This document shows, piece by piece, positions 44,593 to 50,678 of a DNA stretch of 50,678 nucleotides. Position numbers and translations under genes: made by a program. How positions within the stretch are numbered: the stretch's first letter is position 1; each line of letters opens with the position of its first letter. Under the pieces are notes generated by a model, which was not told the DNA's origin, did no database searches, and saw only the letters and a program-made list of their open reading frames with translations. Source of the stretch: Ignavibacteriales bacterium UBA1304 (GTDB taxonomy: Bacteria; Bacteroidota; Ignavibacteria; Ignavibacteriales; Ignavibacteriaceae); assembly GCA_002307295.1 (NCBI GenBank), contig DBTY01000015.1, positions 1 through 50,678 of the forward strand, read 5' to 3'.

Positions 44593-45420
44593 ATGATTAT
44601 TGAACACCATGTTCTTAAAGCGAAACTTTTCATTAAAGAATTTGAAACTCGCGGAAGTTATCCAAGCCTGTTTTTATGCAGCGACAATGAGAAATATGTT
44701 GTTAAACATTCGCAAGTAGGTCGTAATTACATACATTTAATAAATGAATTTATAGCCGCACAATTGGCTCAAATTGCACAAATCCCTATTCCTGATTTTT
44801 CCTTGATCACAGTTGATACAGATATCCTACCATCTGATTTCATATTTAACCATGGAAAACCTCAAGGATTATGTTTTGGCTCAAAATATTTACATGACTA
44901 CGTAGAAAACGTAAATTCAATAGATTATATTATTGATATCATCATAGACCGAAAAGATAATTTTAAAGTCATAGAGGATATAATTAATATCTGCGTTTTT
45001 GATGTTTGGTTAAGAAATAACGATCGCTCTCCAAACAACCCTAACCTATTGATCCAGGAGATTGGACGAGAAATTGGGTTGATTGCAATAGATCATTCAA
45101 GTATTTTTACAGGATTGAGATATTCACTTATAAAGAACGAAATTGAAGAAATACCGCCAATAGGAGATATTTTGGTCGATAAAGAACTTTTTTCTCTATT
45201 AAATGATTACTTAGGTATATTTATTAGAAGCCAAATAGAAAAAGAATGTGATTTGATAGCTAATATTTCCGATAATGTCGTTACTAATATTGTTAATAAT
45301 ATCCCTGCGGCTTGGCCAGTTTCCATTTATGAAAAGCGCCAAATTATTAACTTTATTAACTATCGAAAAGGAAAAGTAAAAGAGCATTTTAATATTTTAT
45401 TAGAACAAATAGGTTTATAA
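44593..45420 (+). CDS. HipA-like kinase
   Basis: This 275-residue protein has a HipA-related kinase fold. The ATP-binding lysine is K38 in KYVVKHS, a helix Glu is E52 in INEFIAAQLA, and the catalytic loop is FDVWLRNNDRSPNNPNLL (D137, then N143-D144-R145 and N149), close to the HipA pattern N-x-D-R-x-x-N-N. A metal-binding Asp is D167 in LIAIDHSS. All key residues are present, so an active enzyme is likely. It lacks the HipA N-terminal subdomain and is much shorter than HipA (about 440). It resembles the compact HipA-like proteins often found next to DUF3037 proteins. There is no clear ribosome site. Target and biological role are unknown. Confidence 0.8.
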   Translation: MIIEHHVLKAKLFIKEFETRGSYPSLFLCSDNEKYVVKHSQVGRNYIHLINEFIAAQLAQIAQIPIPDFSLITVDTDILPSDFIFNHGKPQGLCFGSKYLHDYVENVNSIDYIIDIIIDRKDNFKVIEDIINICVFDVWLRNNDRSPNNPNLLIQEIGREIGLIAIDHSSIFTGLRYSLIKNEIEEIPPIGDILVDKELFSLLNDYLGIFIRSQIEKECDLIANISDNVVTNIVNNIPAAWPVSIYEKRQIINFINYRKGKVKEHFNILLEQIGL

Positions 45421-45421
45421 A

Positions 45422-46306
45422 ATGAAAGGTTATTTATCAATCATTAAATATTACCCAGACAATAACAGAGATGAAGGTTTTGGTATTGGTCTTATTTTAA
45501 TTTCGGAAGATGGAGTTTTTTCGAAAATTAAAACTTCAACTGAAAGATATAAACGAATTAATTCAGCTTTTGGTAAAAAGAAGTCTTATCTGATTGATTT
45601 TTCTATTAACGAATTTTCAAAAAAAAATTACAACAAATGTTTGTTAGATTATCTTTCGGTTTATGAAAATGGAAATTTGCGGTTTACAAAACCCCAAACT
45701 ATTATTAGCGATGATTTGATATCGGAATTCGATCCCTTATACTCAAAATATATAGCCGATTATAGCGAAAAAGATTTTTTATCAAAAAACGAAATAAAAG
45801 GAACGCTATCCTCAAAATTGAACAGTTCTTTTCGCAAAAAATTTAGAAGCAATAAGACTATTAATGAAAAGCTTAACATTGGATATGAATTCAAAGAAGA
45901 CTCGATAAGTAAGTTCTTAATTGGGAATCCTAATATCGACTTTATTGGCGGAAACGGCGTTATTTTTTCTGGAGAGATAATTAATTTGGATCTCAATGAA
46001 GATTCGATTCAAAAAAGTTTATTTAAAACTATTACTTTGTTTGAGGCATTAGACAAAACTTTTTCCCCGTTTGGCAAATTTGACCCGAAGGAATGCAAAA
46101 TGTTGGTTTTGCAAGAACAAGCCAACGCCCCTCAAAATTTTGACTATATGGAACGGTTAAATACCTGGAGCCAAAAAGCTGATTATGAATTAGTAGTAAA
46201 AAAAAGTATTGAAGATTTTGAAGCTGATATCGAAAAACGAGTTATTGATAAAAATATAATTCGTTTTGACGAATGGATAAACAAACCCGCGCTTAATTTA
46301 TTCTAG
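45422..46306 (+). CDS. DUF3037 domain protein, partner of the HipA-like kinase
   Basis: The first 120 or so residues fit DUF3037: YLSIIKYYPDNNRDEGFGIG followed by LILISEDG, the pattern Y-S-I-I-x-Y-x-P-D-x-x-R-x-E-x-x-N-I-G-V with some change. The remaining 170 residues are charged, Lys-rich and unassigned, including a conserved-looking DFIGGNGVIFSGE and EQANAPQNFDYMERLNTW. There are no membrane segments or Cys clusters. The ATG begins one base after the kinase stop, so the two are co-translated. It ends tail to tail with rlmB, the two stop codons sharing the bases CTAG. The function is unknown; being an antitoxin, substrate or regulator of the kinase is inference. Confidence 0.72.
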   Translation: MKGYLSIIKYYPDNNRDEGFGIGLILISEDGVFSKIKTSTERYKRINSAFGKKKSYLIDFSINEFSKKNYNKCLLDYLSVYENGNLRFTKPQTIISDDLISEFDPLYSKYIADYSEKDFLSKNEIKGTLSSKLNSSFRKKFRSNKTINEKLNIGYEFKEDSISKFLIGNPNIDFIGGNGVIFSGEIINLDLNEDSIQKSLFKTITLFEALDKTFSPFGKFDPKECKMLVLQEQANAPQNFDYMERLNTWSQKADYELVVKKSIEDFEADIEKRVIDKNIIRFDEWINKPALNLF

Positions 46307-47031
46307 CTTCCTCTTTGTCTTAGTGTTTCAAACATTAGGATGCCAGCGGCGACGGAAACGTTTAATGATTGTATTTCCCCTTTCATTGGAATGCGAACAA
46401 GTATGTCGCATTTTTCGGCTGTTAACCGCCTTATCCCTTTTTCTTCATTGCCAAGCACCAATACTACCGGCATCTTGTAATCAACTTTTGCGTATTCTTT
46501 TGAATCCTGTAGCGAAGAACCGATTATCCAAAACTCTTCTCTCTTAAGCTGGTCTAAAGCCTGACTTAAATTATTAACCGTACAGATTTTTAAATGATTA
46601 ACCGCTCCAGCCGAAGTCTTATATACTGTCTCGTTAATTGGAGCCGAGTTGTGCCTTGTCAGTATTATTCCATCAACTCCGCAACACTCCGCTGTACGCA
46701 ATATTGCGCCTAAATTATGAGTATCCTGTATAGTGTCAAGAGCTAATATAAGAGGATATCTTGATTTTTTAGCCGCGTCAATTATTTCGTCTATCTGATA
46801 ATTTTTCTGCTCGGAAAGAAAAGCCACTACCCCCTGCGAATTTTGCTGATTGGTATATTTTGCAAATCTATCGGCTGGTATCTCGCTAATTGGAATATCT
46901 TTCTTTGCCGCGGCTCTTTTTATTTCGTCAATTATTTCTCCCTTTTGACCATGAAGGAGATATATTTTAGTTACTGCTTCTCCAGATTTAATAGCCTCAA
47001 GCGCAGGTTTACGACCAATAATATTTTTCAT
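46303..47031 (-). CDS. rlmB: 23S rRNA (guanosine-2'-O-)-methyltransferase RlmB family (SpoU)
   Basis: This SpoU-type knotted methyltransferase of 242 residues has an N-terminal L30e-like substrate-binding part, beginning IIGRKPALEAIKSGEAV. The SAM motifs are LDTIQDTHNLGAILRTAECC, VVLVLGNEEKGI and IPMKGEIQSLNVSVAAGI. It probably methylates G2251 of 23S rRNA, though related enzymes act on tRNA. The ATG overlaps the lgt stop as TAATG. Its own stop overlaps that of the convergent DUF3037 gene. Confidence 0.92.
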   Translation of the reverse strand: MKNIIGRKPALEAIKSGEAVTKIYLLHGQKGEIIDEIKRAAAKKDIPISEIPADRFAKYTNQQNSQGVVAFLSEQKNYQIDEIIDAAKKSRYPLILALDTIQDTHNLGAILRTAECCGVDGIILTRHNSAPINETVYKTSAGAVNHLKICTVNNLSQALDQLKREEFWIIGSSLQDSKEYAKVDYKMPVVLVLGNEEKGIRRLTAEKCDILVRIPMKGEIQSLNVSVAAGILMFETLRQRGS

Positions 47032-47909
47032 TATTTATTCTGTTTACCTTTTTCTTTCGGCTCAGTATTTACTAATACAGGCGGGACGTATTTGTTTTCT
47101 ATTAACTGAGGATTTTTATAAAAATAGAAAAGACCCGATATTCCTGCAACAAATAATACAATCGAAATAATTTGCGCTTCGCTCAATCCAAATAATAATG
47201 CAGGATTAAGTCTTATAAATTCTATAGAAAAACGTTCAATTGCTGCAAGAATTAAATAGAACATAAATAGTTTTCCGTCTATCCAGTTTTTTTTACGCAG
47301 CTTCCATAAAATAGAAAAAATTACAACTGCGGCTAAAAATTCATAGAGCGGCGCTGGATGAAGCGGAGTATTATCCGGAACGATGCCATTTGGGTAATTT
47401 TTTGCGACATTGGTATTAATAAACATTACAGAAGGAGGCACTGTGCCATGCTCATAGTTAAAACCCCATGGCAGATTTGTAGGCAATCCATAATCGCCGT
47501 CTCCGGCAAGATGACATCCAATACGCCCAATTCCATAAGCGATAGCCAGCGAAGGAGCCGTAATATCGGCAATGACTAAAAACGGGATTTTTTTTCGTCT
47601 TATATAAATAAACAACGCTAATATCACAACAATCAATCCGCCGTAAAATGTTAATCCTCCGGCAGAAAAAATCATATCAATTGGGTTGCGTAAAAAAGCG
47701 TCCCAGTTTTCAAAAAGATAAAACAGCTTTGCGCCCGCAATCCCAAATATTATTGCAAATAGCGTTATTTCAGTTGCAAGATTTGGATCCATTTTTTTAC
47801 GGACGAGCTCTTTAGATAGTATATAGCTTGCAACTATAAAAGCTATGCCGAGCATCAAACCATAGCCATGAACTGTAAAAGGACCAATCTTAAATAAATC
47901 GGGACACAT
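47031..47909 (-). CDS. lgt: Phosphatidylglycerol-prolipoprotein diacylglyceryl transferase
   Basis: Lgt adds diacylglycerol to the lipobox Cys of prolipoproteins at the inner membrane. The 292-residue protein has about seven membrane segments, the N-terminal VHGYGLMLGIAF, GGLTFYGGLIVV, and the signature GRIGCHLAGDGDYG. The Asp-containing GDGDYG form, rather than GCCYG, is the version I associate with Bacteroidota relatives. LHPAPLYEF and RFSIEFIRLNP near the end also match. It lies 11 bases from the unknown gene and overlaps rlmB. Confidence 0.94.
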   Translation of the reverse strand: MCPDLFKIGPFTVHGYGLMLGIAFIVASYILSKELVRKKMDPNLATEITLFAIIFGIAGAKLFYLFENWDAFLRNPIDMIFSAGGLTFYGGLIVVILALFIYIRRKKIPFLVIADITAPSLAIAYGIGRIGCHLAGDGDYGLPTNLPWGFNYEHGTVPPSVMFINTNVAKNYPNGIVPDNTPLHPAPLYEFLAAVVIFSILWKLRKKNWIDGKLFMFYLILAAIERFSIEFIRLNPALLFGLSEAQIISIVLFVAGISGLFYFYKNPQLIENKYVPPVLVNTEPKEKGKQNK

Positions 47910-47919
47910 TAAAAATTCC

Positions 47920-48432
47920 TCATTCTGAAAATGTAAAATCTAATTCTGAAACTGAAAACTCGCAAAACTTTTTATTGTTTTTCTTTTGAGGCAAGAACTG
48001 CTCTACCAATTTGATTTCTTTTTTATAGATATTAAAGTCAAATATAGCTGAATTAATGCTGCCATCCTGCTTAATAACATTTATTGTATGCTTGCCAAAG
48101 ATGTCCTCAAAAAACAATTCTGCTTTAGCAGGCTGAACTAATGTAAGATACGACTGCGTTGTGTTTAGCCCCAGTATGCTGATATCAATTACATTTTTTG
48201 TTTTTTTTACGTCAGTTGATAATATATAGTTAAGAACTGTAAACTCTTTAACCGTTTCGATTGAAATATTACAGGTTTGTTTCCGAAGTACTTTATCGTA
48301 ATTAAAATAAGCCTTACAAATATACTCAATTGCGCCTTCTTTTTGAGAAGGGATTGCATTCTTTAAAGTTTCTGTAGTCTTTTTCCTGGTTTTAGGAATT
48401 TTGGGCGCTTCAATTGGTTTTTTTAATGGCAT
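47920..48432 (-). CDS. Protein of unknown function
   Basis: I do not recognise this 170-residue protein. Its N-terminus is rich in Pro and Lys (PLKKPIEAPKIPKTRKKTTE). The rest alternates hydrophobic and polar residues as beta strands would, and the end is Lys/Asn-rich, then acidic (PQKKNNKKFCEFSVSELDFT). It has no signal peptide, membrane helix or metal motif. The ATG follows the hisS stop with no gap and the gene runs directly into lgt, so it is a real, co-transcribed gene. A basic tail could bind nucleic acid; this is only a guess. Confidence 0.6.
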   Translation of the reverse strand: MPLKKPIEAPKIPKTRKKTTETLKNAIPSQKEGAIEYICKAYFNYDKVLRKQTCNISIETVKEFTVLNYILSTDVKKTKNVIDISILGLNTTQSYLTLVQPAKAELFFEDIFGKHTINVIKQDGSINSAIFDFNIYKKEIKLVEQFLPQKKNNKKFCEFSVSELDFTFSE

Positions 48433-49695
48433 TTATTTCTCTGATAATGTTTTGATTTCTGAGACTAAATTTTCTAAAGAAACTAACTGTTGTTCGCCGT
48501 TTTGCATATTTTTCAGACCGGCTTTCCCTTCCTTAAACTCTTCGCCTCCAACAAAAAGCGCGTATTTGCAATTACACTTGTTCGCTTCGCGCATCTGGGC
48601 TTTTACGCTTTTTTCGGAGTAGTCAAGTTCAACTACATAATTACTACGTCGTAACTGAGCGGCATATTCATAAGCTTTGCCTGTTAATTCCTTATCAAGT
48701 CTTACTATGTAAAAATCAATAGAATCTTCTGGCAGGTTAAAGCAGCCTTCGTTTTCGCACGCTAATATAATTCTTTCTATGCCTGCCGCAAAACCAACTC
48801 CAGGAGTCGGCTTGCCTCCAAGCAATCCAATAAGCAAATCATATCTTCCGCCGCCGCATAAAGCAGACTGCGAACCGACGCTATTGCTTACTATTTCAAA
48901 TGTCGTATTTGTATAATAATCTAATCCCCTCACTAATTTAGGATCAATTTCATAAGGCAAGCCTGTTAAAGCAAGAGCCTGTTTTACTAATTCAAAATCA
49001 TCTTTGCTTTTTTCGTCAAGATAATCAAGTATTATCGGAGCGCCTTCAAGAAGCTTTTGATCCCGTTCATCCTTACTATCAAGTATTCTTAATATATTTG
49101 TTTCAAACCTTTTTTGGCTCTCTTCCGAAAGTTGTTCTGTTTTATCGGCAAGATATTCTTTAAGTTTGGTTTTATAAGCCTCTCGCGATTCTGGAACGCC
49201 TATAGAGTTTATCTTTACAGTAAGATTTTTCAATCCAAAATTTGTAAGTATATCATAAGCTATTTGTATCATTTCAGCGTCAAGAAAAGGGGAGCTGCAT
49301 CCTAAAGCTTCGGCTCCAAACTGATGGAACTGCCTATAACGGCCAGCCTGCGGTTTCTCCTGCCTGAACATCGGCGAGATATAAAACAGCTTATTCAAAG
49401 GCTGTATGCTCCCAAGGGAGTGTTCAATAAAGGCCCTTACAACGCTTGCGGTCATTTCCGGCTTTAGAGTAAGACTTGTTTTACTTCTATCAAGAAACGT
49501 ATACATTTCTTTGCCTACTATGTCAGTCTCTTCGCCTATTCCGCGTTTAAATAACGCCGTCTCTTCAAATATTGGAGTCCTGATTTCTTTATAATTAAAG
49601 AGATTGAAATAATTCCTAACCGTCTCTTCAATCATTCTCCATTTTGAAATATCGGAAGGAAGAGCGTCCTTAACGCCTGTAATTGCTTTTATCAT
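48433..49695 (-). CDS. hisS: Histidyl-tRNA synthetase
   Basis: HisRS charges tRNA-His. The 420-residue class II synthetase shows motif 2 in PMFRQEKPQAGRYRQFHQFG, the histidine-binding loops LVRGLDYYTNTTFEI and GGGRYDLLIGLLGGKPTPGV, motif 3 GFAAGIERI and a C-terminal anticodon-binding domain (IDFYIVRLDKEL onward). KPEMTASVVRAFIEH is the usual TPE-containing region. It lies 49 bases after ptsN and leads the downstream genes. Confidence 0.97.
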   Translation of the reverse strand: MIKAITGVKDALPSDISKWRMIEETVRNYFNLFNYKEIRTPIFEETALFKRGIGEETDIVGKEMYTFLDRSKTSLTLKPEMTASVVRAFIEHSLGSIQPLNKLFYISPMFRQEKPQAGRYRQFHQFGAEALGCSSPFLDAEMIQIAYDILTNFGLKNLTVKINSIGVPESREAYKTKLKEYLADKTEQLSEESQKRFETNILRILDSKDERDQKLLEGAPIILDYLDEKSKDDFELVKQALALTGLPYEIDPKLVRGLDYYTNTTFEIVSNSVGSQSALCGGGRYDLLIGLLGGKPTPGVGFAAGIERIILACENEGCFNLPEDSIDFYIVRLDKELTGKAYEYAAQLRRSNYVVELDYSEKSVKAQMREANKCNCKYALFVGGEEFKEGKAGLKNMQNGEQQLVSLENLVSEIKTLSEK

Positions 49696-49744
49696 TATTT
49701 TCTGATTGTGGATATTTTAGTATAATTAAAAAAATTAAGAGCTG

Positions 49745-50224
49745 TTATAAATCTATATAACTTTCTTCTTCTTTTCTAAACAACTCATATATCTCCTGCG
49801 AGGTTTGAGTTTTTAAAAGATTCTCACGGAATTCTTCTTTATTCATCATGCGCGAAATCCGGCTTAATAATTTGATATGGGCGCTAACCATGTTTTCTTT
49901 GCCGACAAGAAGAAATACAAGATGAACTGGCAGATTGTCTAAGGACTGATATGAAATCGGTTTTCTGGAAATGCCAAACGCGGCAAGAATATCTTTTACC
50001 GCTTCTGTTTTTCCATGCGGCAAACCAAATCCTTTTCCTACTCCCGTAGACATTATTTTCTCTCTTTGCAAAACTGCATCCCTGACCTGCTCTAAATCAA
50101 TTATCCGCTGATCGTCTTTGAATAGATCAACTAATTCATTTATTACGCCGGTCTTAGAATCAGAATTAAAATCTGAAATTATAAACTCTGGTTTTAATAT
50201 ATCTGTTATCTTCATTTTACTCAT
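49745..50224 (-). CDS. ptsN: PTS IIA domain protein (PtsN / fructose IIA type)
   Basis: The protein has the PTS EIIA-2 fold, with the phosphorylatable His as H70 in GVGKGFGLPHGKTEAV and the later LVFLLVGKENMVSAHIKLLS. No IIB, IIC, HPr or enzyme I gene is in the window. It may be a regulatory EIIA (PtsN-like) or act in an incomplete phosphorelay. The frame opens at a GTG at 50227; the adjacent ATG at 50224-50222 is taken here (159 residues), and another ATG lies three codons on. An exact Bacteroidota-type promoter sits just upstream. Confidence 0.88.
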   Translation of the reverse strand: MSKMKITDILKPEFIISDFNSDSKTGVINELVDLFKDDQRIIDLEQVRDAVLQREKIMSTGVGKGFGLPHGKTEAVKDILAAFGISRKPISYQSLDNLPVHLVFLLVGKENMVSAHIKLLSRISRMMNKEEFRENLLKTQTSQEIYELFRKEEESYIDL

Positions 50225-50247
50225 CACTTTTAATTTTATTTAGGCTA

Positions 50248-50278
50248 CAAATTTAACAAACCAATTGATGTTAATCAA
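50248..50278 (-). promoter_or_regulatory. ptsN-hisS promoter
   Basis: On the minus strand TTG (50278-50276), 20 bases, then TAAATTTG (50255-50248). This is the same spacing and the same -7 box as the tpiA promoter. The predicted transcript start near 50241 gives a short leader. Confidence 0.7.
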
Positions 50279-50292
50279 TTTTAACCAAAATA

Positions 50293-50323
50293 AAAAACCC
50301 TGCCGTTTTTTGGCAGGGTTTTT
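50293..50323 (-). terminator. Terminator of the T9SS cargo gene
   Basis: A 12-base perfect stem (AAAAACCCTGCC with GGCAGGGTTTTT) closes a GTTTTTT loop, 25 bases after the stop of the upstream gene. Both flanks are A/T runs, so it could act in either direction. Confidence 0.9.
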
Positions 50324-50348
50324 AACTCTTTTTATTTTTTAGAAAGAA

Positions 50349-50678
50349 TTACTTTATTAACGACATTTTAATCGTTTTTGTAAATTCTGTTGAATTTCCA
50401 ATTCTGATTACAGCATAATAAACGCCTGACGTATAACGAGATGCGTCAAATGTTACATTATATGTTCCCGCTGTTTTAGCCTGATTTACAAGGGTTGCAA
50501 CTTCCTGCCCTAACGAGTTGAAAACTTTTAAGCTTACATAATCGTCTTTTGGCAGCTGATAGCTTATTACTGTAGACGGGTTGAATGGATTCGGGTAGTT
50601 CTGCGATATTGAGTATGATACTGGAATCGTATTGGCTACTGTTAGTTCTTTGCTGTATTTGTAGCTTCCGTCTAAATC
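50349..50678 (-). CDS. C-terminal part of a T9SS type A sorted protein (window edge)
   Basis: The last 109 residues of a secreted protein are present; the rest lies beyond the right edge. The end is a type IX secretion C-terminal sorting domain: SQNYPNPFNPSTVISYQLP, then VSLKVFNSLGQEVATLVNQA, GTYNVTFDASRYTSGVYY and a final KTIKMSLIK. The QNYPNPFNPST form is characteristic of Ignavibacteria and relatives. Nothing can be said about the passenger domain. The start is outside the window. Confidence 0.9.
   Translation of the reverse strand, partial: DLDGSYKYSKELTVANTIPVSYSISQNYPNPFNPSTVISYQLPKDDYVSLKVFNSLGQEVATLVNQAKTAGTYNVTFDASRYTSGVYYAVIRIGNSTEFTKTIKMSLIK

Noticed and set aside
45760..45996. 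A 78-codon minus-strand frame inside the DUF3037 gene, considered as an embedded antitoxin.
   Set aside because: It has no ribosome site or promoter and its composition is that of an antisense shadow.
1..50678. Search for CRISPR arrays, tRNA or rRNA genes and complete insertion sequences.
   Set aside because: No regularly spaced direct repeats, cloverleaf-like stretches, rRNA-like blocks or transposase genes were seen in the gaps.

Overview
The window looks like a chromosomal stretch of an AT-rich Gram-negative bacterium of the Bacteroidota/Chlorobiota group, most likely Ignavibacteria (Ignavibacteriales). The evidence is: two secreted proteins ending in type IX secretion (type A) sorting domains, one with the QNYPNPFNPSTVISY signature common in that class; lipid A genes (lpxB, lpxK); a methylerythritol-phosphate gene (ispD); and recurrent promoter-like sites of the Bacteroidota type, TTG-N19/20-TAnnTTTG. 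This placement is inference from reading the sequence; no database search was made.

Layout. Almost everything is on the minus strand; only tpiA and a two-gene kinase cassette are on the plus strand. (1) 1-145: start of an acetolactate synthase large subunit, cut by the window edge. (2) 561-8772: minus-strand operon queC-queF-glnD-murI-CYTH protein-AddB-like nuclease. (3) 8773-10100: tpiA with its own promoter and terminator, an orphan hairpin and perfect palindrome upstream, and a REP-like inverted repeat downstream. (4) 10101-13923: compact operon of two ATP-grasp ligases, a GNAT acetyltransferase and a lysine 2,3-aminomutase, which looks like an uncharacterised beta-amino-acid pathway. (5) 14040-17923: plsY-gpsA-recG. 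(6) 18084-35261: a long minus-strand series. A GH2-like membrane protein, smc, a T9SS beta-propeller-like protein and a HAD phosphatase come first. An isoprenylcysteine-methyltransferase-like protein, lpxB, a DUF374 acyltransferase, lpxK and ppdK follow, then queA-ispD after a hairpin. (7) 35510-38402: htpX, then an exported protein of unknown function and rmuC. (8) 38445-41696: nuoG-nuoH-nuoI, detached from the other complex I genes. (9) 41861-44334: M16 protease and alanine dehydrogenase. (10) 44503-46306: plus-strand HipA-like kinase plus DUF3037 protein, the most accessory-looking part of the window. (11) 46303-50678: ptsN-hisS-unknown-lgt-rlmB, and the C-terminal part of another T9SS cargo protein.

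How the genes fit together. Membrane and envelope synthesis dominates: plsY and gpsA start phospholipids, lpxB/lpxK and the DUF374 acyltransferase act on lipid A or related lipids, lgt lipidates lipoproteins, and murI supplies D-glutamate for peptidoglycan. Queuosine synthesis is split between queC-queF and queA. DNA upkeep is represented by smc, recG, rmuC and the AddB-like protein.

The two strongest candidates for undescribed biology are the KamA/GNAT/double ATP-grasp operon and the HipA-like kinase-DUF3037 pair. A secondary point is that promoter positions in this window rule out the longest reading frames for two genes and suggest an AUU start codon for the first ATP-grasp gene.
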